Assembly: GCF_041435355.1 (NCBI RefSeq)
Contig: NZ_CP108442.1
Span: 1,860,001-1,924,000 of the forward strand
Length of the DNA: 64,000 nt
Reading direction: 5' to 3'
DNA from: Streptomyces sp. NBC_01276
GTDB lineage: Bacteria; Actinomycetota; Actinomycetes; Streptomycetales; Streptomycetaceae
In this document: piece by piece, positions 25,829 through 42,533 of the stretch
Layout: every line of letters starts with the position of its first letter
How positions within the stretch are numbered: the stretch's first letter is position 1
Translations under genes and position numbers: made by a program
Notes under the pieces: model-generated
The model's database searches: none
What the model saw: the letters and a program-made list of their open reading frames with translations, nothing else
Told to the model about the DNA's origin: nothing

Positions 25829-26859
25829 CGTACGGCCGTCGCGAGGTGCGCGTCGTCCAGGTCCGCGGCGAAGCGGGGGCCGGTGGCGTCGCCGTCCGCC
25901 GGACCGGAGTGGGTGTACTCCAGTACGGCCATGGCGCTGTGCATCTTGTTGGTGGCCTGGGCGAAGGCGATGCTCGTCGGACCGTCCAGCACCTCCGCGG
26001 TGACCTCCTCGCCCCGGTGCGCGGGCAGGTCGTGCATGAACACGGCGCGCGGGCTGGTCTCCCACAGACCGGAGGTGACCTGGAACGGGGCGAAGATCTC
26101 GCGCCAGTTCGCGTCCGGCTTCTGCGTGCCCGTCGTCTGCCAGCGGGTCGTGTAGACGACGTCGAAGCCCTCGGGCAGCACGTCCATGTCGTGCCGTTCG
26201 ACGAGCACCGCCCCGCTGCGCGCGGCCCGGGCGCGGGCCCGCTCGGCGATGGAGGGCAGCAGCCCGTAGCCGGGCGGCGTGCGCAGCTCGAAGTGCACGT
26301 TCGGGAACCGGGTCAGGGCCAGGGCCAGTGCGGCGGCGGTGTTGTTGCCCTCGCCGACGTACAGGACGCGCAGTCCGTCGACGCGGCCGAAGTGGCGCAG
26401 CAGGGTGGTGAGGTCGGTGAGGGCCTGGGTGGGGTGCTCCTCGGCGCTCATCGCGTTGACCACGGCCATCCGGTCCTGGGCGGCCCAGCCGCGCAGTTCG
26501 GCCTCGGGGCCGGCGGTGCGGGCGACGAGGACGTCGAGCATGCCGGAGAGCACGCGTCCGGTGTCCTCGACGGACTCTCCGGTGTTGAGCTGGAGGTCGC
26601 CGGGGCCGTACGCCACGATCCGGGCGCCCACGCGCAGGGCCCCGGAGGAGAAGGCGGTGCGGGTGCGGGTGGAGGTCTTGGCGAAGTAGACGCCGGCGAC
26701 CAGGCCTTCCAGGGCACGGGAGCGGGTGACGGTGCCCGCCGAGAACTCGGCGCCGCGGGCGACGATCCGGTGCAGGTCCCGGTCGGTGAGGTCGTCGATG
26801 GAGATGAGGTGGCGCGCCGGGCGGCGGCCGCCGGGGTCGTTCGTGTGCTGCGGGTCCAT
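25825..26859 (-). CDS. Divergent ornithine carbamoyltransferase-family enzyme
   Basis: Carbamoyltransferase of 344 residues. The carbamoyl-phosphate site is intact: STRTRTAF (residue about 62) and EEHPTQALTDL (about 141). The amino-acid side differs from true ornithine transcarbamylase. The usual HCLP motif reads FMHDLPAHRG (Cys replaced by Asp), and the DxxxSMG loop is replaced by VVYTTRWQTTGTQKP. It lies between NRPS2 (4 bp away) and the MFS gene (overlap), so it is dedicated to the peptide. In tuberactinomycin pathways a carbamoyltransferase makes beta-ureidoalanine from a diaminopropionate unit, and SbnA/SbnB here supply diaminopropionate. Carbamoylation of that amine, free or carrier-bound, is my working hypothesis. 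Ornithine to citrulline remains possible. Confidence 0.82.
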   Translation of the reverse strand: MDPQHTNDPGGRRPARHLISIDDLTDRDLHRIVARGAEFSAGTVTRSRALEGLVAGVYFAKTSTRTRTAFSSGALRVGARIVAYGPGDLQLNTGESVEDTGRVLSGMLDVLVARTAGPEAELRGWAAQDRMAVVNAMSAEEHPTQALTDLTTLLRHFGRVDGLRVLYVGEGNNTAAALALALTRFPNVHFELRTPPGYGLLPSIAERARARAARSGAVLVERHDMDVLPEGFDVVYTTRWQTTGTQKPDANWREIFAPFQVTSGLWETSPRAVFMHDLPAHRGEEVTAEVLDGPTSIAFAQATNKMHSAMAVLEYTHSGPADGDATGPRFAADLDDAHLATAVR

Positions 26860-26863
26860 CGGA

Positions 26864-33402
<6,539 letters not shown>

Positions 33403-33406
<4 letters not shown>

Positions 33407-36400
33407 GGCTGGTACTCCCTGTGGGCGATGGCGAGTTCGGCGTGGTCGAGGGTTTCGATCTCGGTGCGTACGGCTTCTTCGACGGCCGCGGCGAGGCCGG
33501 CGACGGTGGGGTGTTCGAAGACGGCGCGCAGGGGCATCTCGACGTCGAACTCCTCGTGGAGGCGGGCGATGACGCGGGCGGCGAGGACGGAGTTGCCGCC
33601 GATCCGGAAGAAGCCCTGGCGGGCGCCGATCCGGCGGGTGGTGCCGTCCTCCCCGGCGAGGACCTCGGCCCAGATCTCGGCGACGATCTCCTCGACCGGG
33701 CCCTCGGGCGCGGTGTAGGGCTCGTCGGAGAGGGCGGCGGCGAGGTCGGGGGCGGGCAGGGCCTTGACGTCCACCTTGTTGTGGCGGGTGAGCGGGATCC
33801 GCGGGACGGGCACCAGCAGCGCGGGGACCATGTAGTCCGGCAGGCGGCGGGCGCAGTGGTCCAGGAGTTCCCCGTCACCGGGCGGGTTGTCGCCGCGCGG
33901 GACCCAGTAGCCGATGAGCGCGGCCGTGGAACCGGTGCCGTGGACGACGACGGCGCACTGGGCGACCCCCGGGTGCTCGGCGAGGACGCCCTGCACCTCA
34001 CCCGTCTCCACGCGGCGGCCGCGGATCTTGGCCTGGCCGTCGGCGCGGCCGGCGAACTCCAGGGTGCCGTCGGGCAGCATCCGGGCGCGGTCGCCGGTGC
34101 GGTAGAGGCGGGCACCGGGGGGCCCGTACGGGTCGGGGACGAAGGCGGCGGCGGTCAGGTCGGGGCGGCCGTGGTAGCCGCGCGCCAGTCCGGATCCGCC
34201 GACGCACAGTTCGCCGGTGGTGCCGTACGGAACGGGCTCCAGGTACTCGTCGAGGACCCGGGCCGTGACGTGCGGGTAGGCGCGGCCGACGGGGACGGAG
34301 GCGGCGGTGTCGTACGCGTCCCAGCGGGTGGCGGCGATGGTGGTCTCGGTGAGCCCGTACTCGTTGACGAAGCGCAGCAGACGGCGGGACAGGTCCCGGG
34401 CCAGGGCGGGCGGGCAGGGCTCGCCGCCGGTCTGGCCGACGAGGGGGCGCCGGCCCAGGCCCGCGTCGATCAGCATCTGCCAGTGCGGCGGCGCGACCTG
34501 GAGGTGGCTGACGCCGTGCTCCTCGATGAGCCGCAGCTGCGCGGCGTGGTCGGCGAGGTCCCGCTCCTGCGCCAGGACCACCCGGCCCCCGGCGACGAGC
34601 GGCATCAGCAGCTCGGTGCAGGAGATGTCGAAGGTGGGCTGGGCCAGGGCCAGCCAGGCGTCGTCGGGGCCCTGCCCGAAGTCCAGGTGGGCCTGGGAGG
34701 CGCGGAGCATGGCGAGCAGGGTGCGGTGCTCGACGGCCACGCCCTTGGGGCGCCCGGTGGAGCCGGAGGTGTACATGATGTACGCCAGCCGGGCCGCGTC
34801 GGCCGGGGCCCCGCCCGGGTGTGCGGTACGGGACCAGGCGTCGATCCCGTCGGCGGCCAGTGCGGGGTCGCTGCAGGCGGCGAGGGCGGCGGACGCACCG
34901 GTCGCGTTGCCCGCGGCGGCCGGGGCGCCGGCCCTGTCGGCCGGGGCGGCCGGGGCGCCGTCGAAGGCGGCGAGCCGCTCGTCGGTGTCGACGGCCAGCC
35001 AGGGCCCGTCGTGGTGGCCGCGCAGCCGGGCGGCGCCCGCCAGGTCGGAGACCAGGAGCCGGGCCCCGGCGTCGTCCAGGACGTAGCCGAGGCGTTCGAC
35101 CGGCGCGGCCGCGTCGAGCGGCACCCAGGCGGCGCCGGCCTTCCAGACGCCGAGGTAGGCGGCGATCAGGTCGGGGGTGCGGCCGAGCATGACGGCGACC
35201 GTCGTCTCGGGACCGGCGCCCAGTTCGCCGAGCCGCCGGGCGAAGGCCTCGGCACGGCGCTCCAGTCGGGCGTAGGTCCAGCTCTCGCCGCCGCAGACGA
35301 CGGCGGTCTCCTCGGGGTTGGCACGGGCGGTGGCGGAGATCACGGTGTGGACGAGGTCGTCGGCCGCACCGGCGGTGCCGGGCTCGGGGGCTCCGGGGCC
35401 GAGGGCGAGGACCTCCTCGCGCAGGGAGTCGGGCAGCAGCGCGGCCCGGTCCAGGCGCACCCACGGCTCGTCGACCAGGGACTCCAGCAGCCGCACCCAG
35501 CCGGCCGCGAAGCGCTCCACGGTGGCCGGGTCGAAGAGGGAGGTGGCGTACTCGACCAGGCCGAGCAGGGAGCCGTCGCCCTGGCGCTGGAGCACGAAGG
35601 TGAGGTCGGTACGGGCGCTGCGCCAGGCCCCGCGGAAGGCCTCGATGTCGCCCTCGGCGGCGGCCGTGCCGGTCCGGCCCTCCTCGTGGAGGTCGAACAT
35701 GACCTGGTAGAGGGGGGTGCGGCCGGGGTCGCGGGCGTCGTCGAGCTCGGCGACGAGGCGGTCGAAGGGCAGGTCCTGGTGGGCGAAGGCGCTGCGGGCG
35801 GTGTCCCGGACCCGGATCAGCGCCTCCTCGAAGGTGGCGTCGGCCGGGGCGTCGCAGCGCATCACCAGCGTGTTCAGGAAGAAGCCGACGACGTCGGCGA
35901 CCTCCGGCCGCTCCCGGCCGGCGACGGGCACGCCGACCGGCACGTCCCACTGGCCGGTGAGCCGGGCGACGAGCGTCCCGAAGACGGTCAGCAGGGTCTG
36001 CTGGAGGGTGGCCCCGTGGCCGCGCCCGAAGGCGGCGGCCCGGTCGGCGAGTGCGGCGGGGACGGTGAACACGTGGGCGGCGCCGACGCCGTCGCGGACG
36101 GCCGGACGGGCCCGGTCCGCGGGCAGGTCGGCGGGGACGGACCCCTCCAGGGCCCGCTTCCAGTGGGCCAGTTCCCCGGTCGCGGCGGATCCCGTCAGGC
36201 GGCGGCGCTGGTGGACGGCGTGGTCGGCGTACTGGACCGGCAGGGCGGGGAGCTCGGCGTCGGTGCCGTGGTGCGCGGCCTCGGCGAGGGCCAGCAGGTC
36301 GCGTTCCAGGACCACCGAGGACCAGCCGTCGCAGGCGATGTGGTGGATGGACAGGACCAGGTGGAGGGAGCCGGCGCCGCGGACGGTCAGGGCCCGCCAG

Positions 36401-38604
36401 ACGGGCCCGTTCTCCAGGTCGAAGGGACGGCTGAACTCGTCCTCGATCAGGACGTTGCGTGCCTCGGCGGTCTCGGCGCGGGTGGCGCGCAGCTCGACGC
36501 GCGGGGTGGGGTCGGCGATCTGGACCGGCTCGGTGCCGCGCAGGACGTAGCGGGTGCGCAGGATCTCGTGGCGGACGGCGAGTGCGTGCAGGGCCGCCGC
36601 GACGGTGTCGTCGGCGTAGGCGGGCGGCAGGGTGATGAAGACGGGCGCGTTCCACTCGGCGCTGCCGGGGCGCATCCGGTCCATCAGCCACAGGCCCTGC
36701 TGGCCCGGCGAGAGCGGCAGTCCCGCTCCGCCGCGGGGCACGGGCCGGACGGCGTCGTCGGCGGTGGCCGGGGCGGCGTCCGGGGTGGCGGTGCCCGCGA
36801 GGGCGGGGGCGTCGGCCAGCAGGGCGGCCTGCGACTCGACGGTGGTGGCGGTGAACAGGGCGCGCAGCGGGACCGTGGTGCCGGAGGCGGCGGTCAGGGC
36901 CTGCGCCAGCCGGCTCAGCAGCAGGGAGGCCCCGCCGAGCTGGAAGAAGTCGTTGGTGGCGCCGATCCGGGCGGCGGGGATGTCCAGGAGGGCGGCCCAC
37001 TGCTCGGCGACGACCCGCTCGGCCGGAGTGCGTACGGGGACGTGCGCGGTCTCCGCCTCGGCCGCCGCGGAGGCGGGCTCGGGCAGGGCCGAGCGGTCGA
37101 TCTTGCCGTTGGCGGTGAGCGGGAAGTCGGCGACGGGCACGTACACGGACGGGATCAGCGGGTCGGGCAGGGAGCGGCGCAGGAAGGTGCGCAGTTCCTC
37201 GGGGCGCAGCCGCTCGCCGCGGGAGCGGACCCAGGCGACGAGGCGGTGTCCGCCGTCGCCGTCGGGGACCGCGGCGGCGACGGCGCCGCGCACCCACGGG
37301 TGGGCGGCCAGCGCGGCCTCGACCTCGCCGGTCTCGATGCGGACCCCGTTGACCTTGACCTGGTGGTCGAGGCGGCCGAGGTACTCCAGGGTGCCGTCGG
37401 CCTGCCAGCGGACCCGGTCGCCGGTGCGGTAGAGCCGCTCGCCGGGCGGGCCGTAGGGGTCGGGGACGAAGCGTTCGGCGGTCTGGTCGGGGCGGCCCTG
37501 GTAGCCGAGGGCGAGGCCGATGCCCCCGGCGTGCAGTTCGCCGGGGACGCCGACCGGGACGGGCCGGCCGGCCGGGTCGAGGACGAGGGCCCGCATGTGG
37601 GCGATGGGCCGGCCGATGGGGACCGCGCCGGTCTCCTGCGCGGGGTCCCAGCGGTGCTCGGTGATGTCGACGGAGGCTTCGGTGGGACCGTAGGTGTTCC
37701 AGATCTCGGCGCGCGGGGCCAGTTCGGCGAGGGCCCGGCAGAGTTCGGCGTGCAGCGGCTCGCCCGCGCTGAAGATCAGGCGCAGGGCGGTGGCGCGCTC
37801 CCAGCCGGACTGTTCGGCCAGGCGCCGGTAGACGGAGGGGACGCCCTGGAGGACGGTCACCTTGTGGTCGCCGACGGCGCGCAGCAGCGCGGCCGGGTCG
37901 CGTTCGGCGTCCTGGGGGGCCACGGCCACCGCTCCCCCGCTGATCAGCGGGGAGAAGAGCTCCAGGCCGGCCGCGTCGAAGCCGACGGTGGTTTTGAGCA
38001 GGAAGCGGTCGGCGGGGCCGAGCTTGTGCCGGTGGGCCAGCCAGCGCACCCGGTTGGCGATGCCGGCGTGCGGGACGAGGACGCCCTTGGGGCGGCCGGT
38101 GGAGCCGGAGGTGTGCAGGACGTACGCGGGCCGGGCCGGGTCGGGGGCGAGCGGGAAGCCGGCGGCCTCCGCGGCGGAGGCGGAGTCGGGGGCGTCGGCG
38201 ACGTCCAGGACGGTGAGTCCGGCGGGCAGGCGGGCGGCTGTGCCGTGACCGGCGAGGACCACGGTGGCGCCGGCGTCCTGAAGGACCAGCGCGAGCCGGG
38301 CCTCGGGGTAGGTCGGGTCGAGCGGGACGTAGGCGCCGCCGGCGAACCAGACGCCGAGCAGCGCGGCGATCAGCTCGGGGCCGCGCGGCAGGCAGACGCC
38401 GACGAAGTCGCCGGGCGCCACTCCGCCGGCCCGCAGGGCGGCTGCGTAGCGGGCGGCGTGGTGCTCCAGGTCGGCGTAGGTCCAGTCGGCCCCCGTGGTG
38501 GCGAGGACGGCGGGGGCTTCGGGGGTGCGGGCGGCCTGGGCCCTGAACAGGCCGGGCAGCAGCAGACGGCCGGGGGCGGATCCCGACTGCGTACGGTCGT
38601 TCAC
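33403..38604 (-). CDS. NRPS1: A-T-C-A-T, loading and first elongation modules
   Basis: NRPS of 1733 residues. The first A domain has no preceding C domain and so should initiate the peptide (YVLHTSGSTGRPKG; FDAAGLELF near residue 210). Then T (FFQLGGASLLL near 556), C with an intact HHIACDGW near 755, A (YIMYTSGSTGRPKG; FDISCTELL near 1324) and T (FFRIGGNSVLA near 1670). Pocket residues by eye are D-A-L-Q-F-A-T-V-D for A1 and D-I-T-Q-Q-G-E-I-A for A2; neither matches a code I can name with confidence. The start is GTG 38604 (VNDRTQSGS), chosen for GAAGGAG five nt upstream; the frame runs on to 38676. MbtH is 82 bp upstream, NRPS2 overlaps at the stop. Confidence 0.94.
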
Positions 38605-38686
38605 GTTCTCTCCTTCATCGGGATCGGGGGTGGCGTCGGCCGCTTCCCGGGGCCGGGGCGCCCGGGTGGCCCGCACGTCCGGGTGG

Positions 38687-38914
38687 TCAGGCGGCGGAAC
38701 CCGCGGACATCCGGCGGCGCAGGCTCGCGGGGCGCAGGTCGGTCCACAGTTCGGTGATCCGGGCGAGGCATTCCTCGCGGGTGCCCTCGGTGCCCTCGGC
38801 GTGCCAGCCGGCGGGCAGGTCGCGGTCGGCCCACCAGATCGAGTACTGCTCCTCGTCGTTGAGGACGACGCGGTGGACCGTGTCCGCCTGGTTCTCGTTC
38901 TGCTGTTCGCTCAT
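38687..38914 (-). CDS. MbtH-like protein
   Basis: Small chaperone of 75 residues that binds and stabilises NRPS adenylation domains. The family signature is complete: YSIWWADRDLPAGWHAEG followed by REECLARITELWTDLRP, with the three invariant Trp residues. It is the first gene of the NRPS operon, with three SARP-type repeats 48 bp upstream. The A domains of NRPS1 and/or NRPS2 probably depend on it. Confidence 0.96.
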   Translation of the reverse strand: MSEQQNENQADTVHRVVLNDEEQYSIWWADRDLPAGWHAEGTEGTREECLARITELWTDLRPASLRRRMSAGSAA

Positions 38915-38961
38915 CGCTGTTCCCTTCGCGTGGTCAGGTGCCGCCATCCTTGAAGAGGGCG

Positions 38962-38990
38962 CTATCGATGCCCTATCGAGCGCATATACG
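38962..38990 (-). promoter_or_regulatory. Triple SARP-type repeat upstream of the NRPS operon
   Basis: Plus-strand CTATCGATGCC (38962-38972), CTATCGAGCGC (38973-38983) and ATATACG (38984-38990): TAT cores at exactly 11-bp steps, with CTATCGA identical in the first two. On the coding strand this reads CGATAGGGC then CGATAGCGCC, and CAAGGAT follows as a possible -10. This is the clearest member of the operator family. Confidence 0.65.
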
Positions 38991-39002
38991 TGCCGGAACG
39001 CG

Positions 39003-39040
39003 GCAGGGCCCCCGATGCCTGTCGGCTTCGGGGGCCCTGC
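39003..39040 (-). terminator. Terminator after the type II PKS operon
   Basis: Perfect 13-bp stem GCAGGGCCCCCGA / TCGGGGGCCCTGC with a 12-nt loop, 20 bp beyond the stop of the flavin monooxygenase gene and just upstream of the operator for mbtH. Confidence 0.8.
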
Positions 39041-39060
39041 GGTGTGCGGGTTGTGGCGGG

Positions 39061-40284
39061 TCAGGCGGCGGCGCCGCTCAGGCCGGTGCCGGCGGTGCCG
39101 GGAGCGCCCTGGGGGAGGGTCGGGAAGGCGGCCTCGAAGGCGGCCTCGACATCGTGTCCGAGGATCCAGCCGACGTCCGCGGCGGCCTCCTTGACGCCAC
39201 CGGGCCGGCCTCCGGCGCCCGGGGCGGGACGGCCCGCGCGCGATCCGAGCTGGACCTTCGTGGTGTGCGGGCGGCGCAGCGACTCGTAGCGCTCCAGGGC
39301 CTCGGCGACGCCCCGCGCGTCCTCGTCCGCGCGGGCGAGGCACAGGGCGAGCGCCACGCCGTCCTCGACGGCCTGGTTGGCGCCCTGTCCGTGGTGGGGC
39401 AGCATCGGGTGGGCCGCGTCCCCGAGCAGGGTCGCCCGGGAGGTGCTCCACCGCTCCAGCGGGGCCCGGTCGTAGAGGGCCCAGCGGCGGACCTCGCCCG
39501 CGGCGCCGACCAGTTGGCGCACCTCGGGCGTCCAGCCGGTGAGGACGGCGTCCAGGTCGGCCCGGTCGCCGGCGCTGGTCCAGGACTCGGCGTCGCCCTC
39601 GTCGGCGGGGGTGACCACCACGTACGTGAACTGCCTTCCGCCGCTGACCGGGTAGCACAGCACCCGGGACTCGGGGCCCGCGAACATGTACATCCGGCCC
39701 GGGTCCAGCGAGGGCACGTCCGCCGCGTCCACCAGCCCACGCAGCGCGCTGTTGCCGGAGTACACGGGGGCGTCCGCGCCGGCCACCGCGCGGCGCACCG
39801 CCGAGTGGACCCCGTCGGCGCCGACCAGGACGTCGGCCCGGCCCGTGGTGCCGTCGGCGAACTCCAGGAGCACCCCGTCGGGGGCCTCCTCGTGGCGGAC
39901 GAGCTCCTTGCCGGTGCGCACCCGCTCGCCGGGCACCAGTCCCGCGAGCATCCGGTGCAGGTCGCCGCGGTGGACGGTGAGGTAGGGGGCGCGGAACTGC
40001 CGCTCCCAGGCCTCGCCCATCTCCTGTACGGCGACCCGCGCGCCGTTGTGGAAGGCCCGGACCTCCAGGGCCTCGGGGCGGACCGCCAGCTCGGCCAGGC
40101 GCGGGCCGAGGCCGAGGCGCTCCAGCAGCCGGGTGCCGTTCGGGCCCAGGTGCATGCCCACGCCCTGCTCGCGCAGGGCCCCGCCCCGCTCGTACACGGT
40201 GACGTCCAGGCCCCGGGCGTACAGGGCCGCGGCGGCGGTGAGGCCGCCCAGACCCGCGCCGATCACGGCGACTTCGAGGCTCAC
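39061..40284 (-). CDS. Class A FAD-dependent monooxygenase (aromatic hydroxylase type)
   Basis: Single-component flavoprotein monooxygenase of 407 residues in the PHBH/salicylate hydroxylase group. The FAD-binding GxGxxG is VIGAGLGGLTAA at the N-terminus, the DG motif is LVGADGVHSAVR near residue 150, and the GD motif is ATLLGDAAHPMLPHHGQGANQAVEDG near 285. Enzymes of this group hydroxylate aromatic rings or perform oxidative decarboxylation with NAD(P)H. GTG 40284 overlaps the stop of the free-standing C domain gene. Candidate substrates in context are the chlorinated indole, anthranilate or a polyketide intermediate. It is the last gene of the PKS operon. Confidence 0.86.
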   Translation of the reverse strand: MSLEVAVIGAGLGGLTAAAALYARGLDVTVYERGGALREQGVGMHLGPNGTRLLERLGLGPRLAELAVRPEALEVRAFHNGARVAVQEMGEAWERQFRAPYLTVHRGDLHRMLAGLVPGERVRTGKELVRHEEAPDGVLLEFADGTTGRADVLVGADGVHSAVRRAVAGADAPVYSGNSALRGLVDAADVPSLDPGRMYMFAGPESRVLCYPVSGGRQFTYVVVTPADEGDAESWTSAGDRADLDAVLTGWTPEVRQLVGAAGEVRRWALYDRAPLERWSTSRATLLGDAAHPMLPHHGQGANQAVEDGVALALCLARADEDARGVAEALERYESLRRPHTTKVQLGSRAGRPAPGAGGRPGGVKEAAADVGWILGHDVEAAFEAAFPTLPQGAPGTAGTGLSGAAA

Positions 40285-41771
40285 CGGTACTCCCAGGCAC
40301 TCTCGAAGGAGTCGAACTCGTCGGCGGAGTCGAAGGATCCGAAGTCCGCGCCGGCTCCGCCCGCGGAGCCCAGGGCCAGCAGTGCCTCCAGTTCCCCCGC
40401 GCCCGCCAGCTCCACGTCGGCGACGCGGGTGTCCGGCTCGGCGACGGCGGCCGCCAGCATCCGCTCGTACCCGTCGGCGAAGCGCGCGACGGTCTCGCGG
40501 TCCAGCACGTCCGTGTCGTACGAGAAGACCGCGGTGACCCCTTCGGGGGTCTGCTCGATGCGCAGGAGCAGGTCCAGCTGGCCCTCCTGCTGCGGGACGT
40601 CGATCAGGGCGATGTCCAGCCCGGCGTACGGGACGGACGGTCCCTCGGCGGCGCCCGGCGCGACGTTCGGCACGGGCGGCTCCATCCGGTCCATCTGGAC
40701 GAGGAACAGGGCGGTGCGGAACACCGTGGCCCGGGGGAAGGCCAGCGCGCACGGGTAGCGGACGCCCATCATGCCGCCCATCACCCGCTGCCCGGCCTGC
40801 TCGGCCGCGCTGCGGAAGGTGGAGCCGGCGGTGAAGTCGGCCCGTACCGGCATGGTGTTGAGGAAGCAGCCGATCACGTCCCGCTGCGCGCGGCCCATCC
40901 GGCTGGTGGCCGGGACCCCGAGGACGAAGGCCTCCTGGCCGGTCCAGCGGTGGGTCAGGGCCTGGAAGACGCCGAGGAGGTAGGCGAAGGGGGTCACCCC
41001 CGCGACGGCGGCGGCCGGGGCCAGGGCGGCGGCGCTCTCCGCGGCCAGCTGCCGCACGACGGTGCCGCCCCGGTAGGAGCGCAGCGCGGGCCGGGGCCGG
41101 TCCAGGGGGAGTTCGGCGGCGGGGGCCCGCCCCACCGACTCCTGCCACAGCTCGGCCGCCCGCAGGCCCGAGGCGGAGGCGGTGTAGCGCAGCTCCTCGG
41201 CGGCGTGGTCGGCGTAGGAGCCGGGGATGGGCCGCCAGCGGGGTTCCTGCCCGGACGCGAAGCCCTCGTAGGCGTCGAGGACGTCGCGCACCAGCAGCCA
41301 GCGCGAGGTGAAGTCGCTGACGATGTGGTGGGCGGAGGTGACCAGCGCCCAGTCCTCGTCGGTGTTGCGCAGCAGCACCACGCGGAAGGCCGCGGACTCC
41401 AGGCGGAAGGGCTGGGCCCCGGCCTCCTCGGCGGCCCGGTGCAGGGCCTCCTCGCCGGCGCCGTCGAGGTCGCGGAACTCCAGCCGGACCAGGGGCTGTT
41501 CGCCCACGGTGCGGCGGACCCCTTCGGCGTTCTCGGTGAACACCGAGCGCAGCAGCTCCTGGCGGGCGCCGACGGCGGTGACGGCGGCGTCCATGGCGGC
41601 GGGGTCGACCCGGCCGCGCAGCCGCAGCGGCATGACGATGTTGTAGGCGGAGGCCTCGGGGGAGACCCGGTAGGCGGTCCACATGGACTGCTGGATCGCG
41701 GTCAGGGGCAGCGCCCGCACGGCGCCGGGCCCCTCGGCGGCGGTGTCCGTCACGGCGGTCACGGCGGTCAT
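40281..41771 (-). CDS. Free-standing NRPS condensation domain
   Basis: Single condensation-domain protein of 496 residues without A or T partner. It begins near ALPLTAIQQSMWTAYRVSPE (C1), has ARQELLRSVF (C2) and SAHHIVSDFTSR (C3: both His and the Asp are kept, the usual Gly is Phe), and later VIGCFLNTMPVR (C5). The C-terminal 35 residues are acidic, Ser/Asp-rich (FGSFDSADEFDSFESAWEYR), which may dock to a carrier or synthetase. Overlaps at both ends (ATGA with the DsbA-like gene, GTGA with the monooxygenase) show tight coupling with the PKS genes. It could acylate the peptide with the ACP-bound polyketide, or release the chain, since no thioesterase is present. Confidence 0.88.
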   Translation of the reverse strand: MTAVTAVTDTAAEGPGAVRALPLTAIQQSMWTAYRVSPEASAYNIVMPLRLRGRVDPAAMDAAVTAVGARQELLRSVFTENAEGVRRTVGEQPLVRLEFRDLDGAGEEALHRAAEEAGAQPFRLESAAFRVVLLRNTDEDWALVTSAHHIVSDFTSRWLLVRDVLDAYEGFASGQEPRWRPIPGSYADHAAEELRYTASASGLRAAELWQESVGRAPAAELPLDRPRPALRSYRGGTVVRQLAAESAAALAPAAAVAGVTPFAYLLGVFQALTHRWTGQEAFVLGVPATSRMGRAQRDVIGCFLNTMPVRADFTAGSTFRSAAEQAGQRVMGGMMGVRYPCALAFPRATVFRTALFLVQMDRMEPPVPNVAPGAAEGPSVPYAGLDIALIDVPQQEGQLDLLLRIEQTPEGVTAVFSYDTDVLDRETVARFADGYERMLAAAVAEPDTRVADVELAGAGELEALLALGSAGGAGADFGSFDSADEFDSFESAWEYR

Positions 41772-42487
41772 CCGCAGCCTCCCGCGTGGCTCATGTCCGT
41801 GGTGCGCCCGGCGCCGACCACCGCGAGCTCCGTCTCGGCGGGCTGCGCGGCGGGGGCCGCGGGGGCGGCGTCCCCGAAGGAGGCGGCGAAGGCGGCCACC
41901 CGGTCCAGGCCCCAGTAGGGCTCGCTGCCGTTGACGAAGAACGGGACGCCGAAGACCCCGTCGCGGTGCACGTCCAGCAGGGCGGCGACGGCCCGCTCGC
42001 GCAGCTCCGGGCTGTCGGTGGCGGCGGCCACCGCGTCGGCGTCGAGGCCGGTCTCCACGGCCAGTTCGAGGATGGTCGCGGGGTCGCAGATGTCGCGTCC
42101 CTCCAGCCAGCGGGCCCGGCCCGCGCGGGCCACCCACTCCCGGCCCAGGCCCGCGTCCACGGCGAGGAACCAGGTCAGGTGGGCCGGCTCCCACCACGGC
42201 GCGCGGTCGGCCGGCCAGGTCAGCGCCAGCCCGCGCTCGGCCGCGAGGCGGCGTACGTCACGCAGGATGTAGAACTGCTTGGCGCGGGTCATGGGGGTGT
42301 ACGGGAACTGCCCGCCGGCCTCGTCCAGCAGCTTGGCGCTGGTCTCGTCGGGCTCCCAGAAGGGGCGCCATTCGACCTGGTCGAGCAGACCGGGGTGCTC
42401 GCGCTCCAGGTCGTGCAGGACGAAGAAGTTGTAGGGGCTGCGCAGGTTGAAGTAGAACCGGGGCGGTTTGGCGGCACGGCCGGCCAT
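41768..42487 (-). CDS. DsbA-like thioredoxin-fold / 2-hydroxychromene-2-carboxylate isomerase family protein
   Basis: Protein of 239 residues with the DsbA/HCCA-isomerase fold. It begins PPRFYFNLRSPYNFFVLHDL (the HCCA-type Sxx start in place of a CxxC), has PMTRAKQFYILRDVRRLAAERGL, and ends its core with GVFGVPFFVNGSEPYWGLDRVAAF, the cis-Pro and PFF..G..YWGLDR signature of HCCA isomerases. It lacks a redox CxxC, so isomerase or glutathione/mycothiol-type chemistry is more likely than disulfide exchange. Members occur near type II PKS genes that build unsaturated chains, where a double-bond isomerisation role has been considered. A Gly/His-rich tail (DMSHAGGCG) follows an Ala/Pro linker. ATG start at 42487. 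Confidence 0.78.
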   Translation of the reverse strand: MAGRAAKPPRFYFNLRSPYNFFVLHDLEREHPGLLDQVEWRPFWEPDETSAKLLDEAGGQFPYTPMTRAKQFYILRDVRRLAAERGLALTWPADRAPWWEPAHLTWFLAVDAGLGREWVARAGRARWLEGRDICDPATILELAVETGLDADAVAAATDSPELRERAVAALLDVHRDGVFGVPFFVNGSEPYWGLDRVAAFAASFGDAAPAAPAAQPAETELAVVGAGRTTDMSHAGGCG

Positions 42488-42533
42488 GTCGAACTCCTCT
42501 GTGAATCAGGCTGGTCGGACTGGTGGGGGCCGG

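Noticed and set aside
25825..26859. Plain arginine-biosynthesis ornithine carbamoyltransferase
   Set aside because: The ornithine-side motifs are altered and the gene is locked into the NRPS operon by overlaps, so a housekeeping role is less likely, though not excluded.
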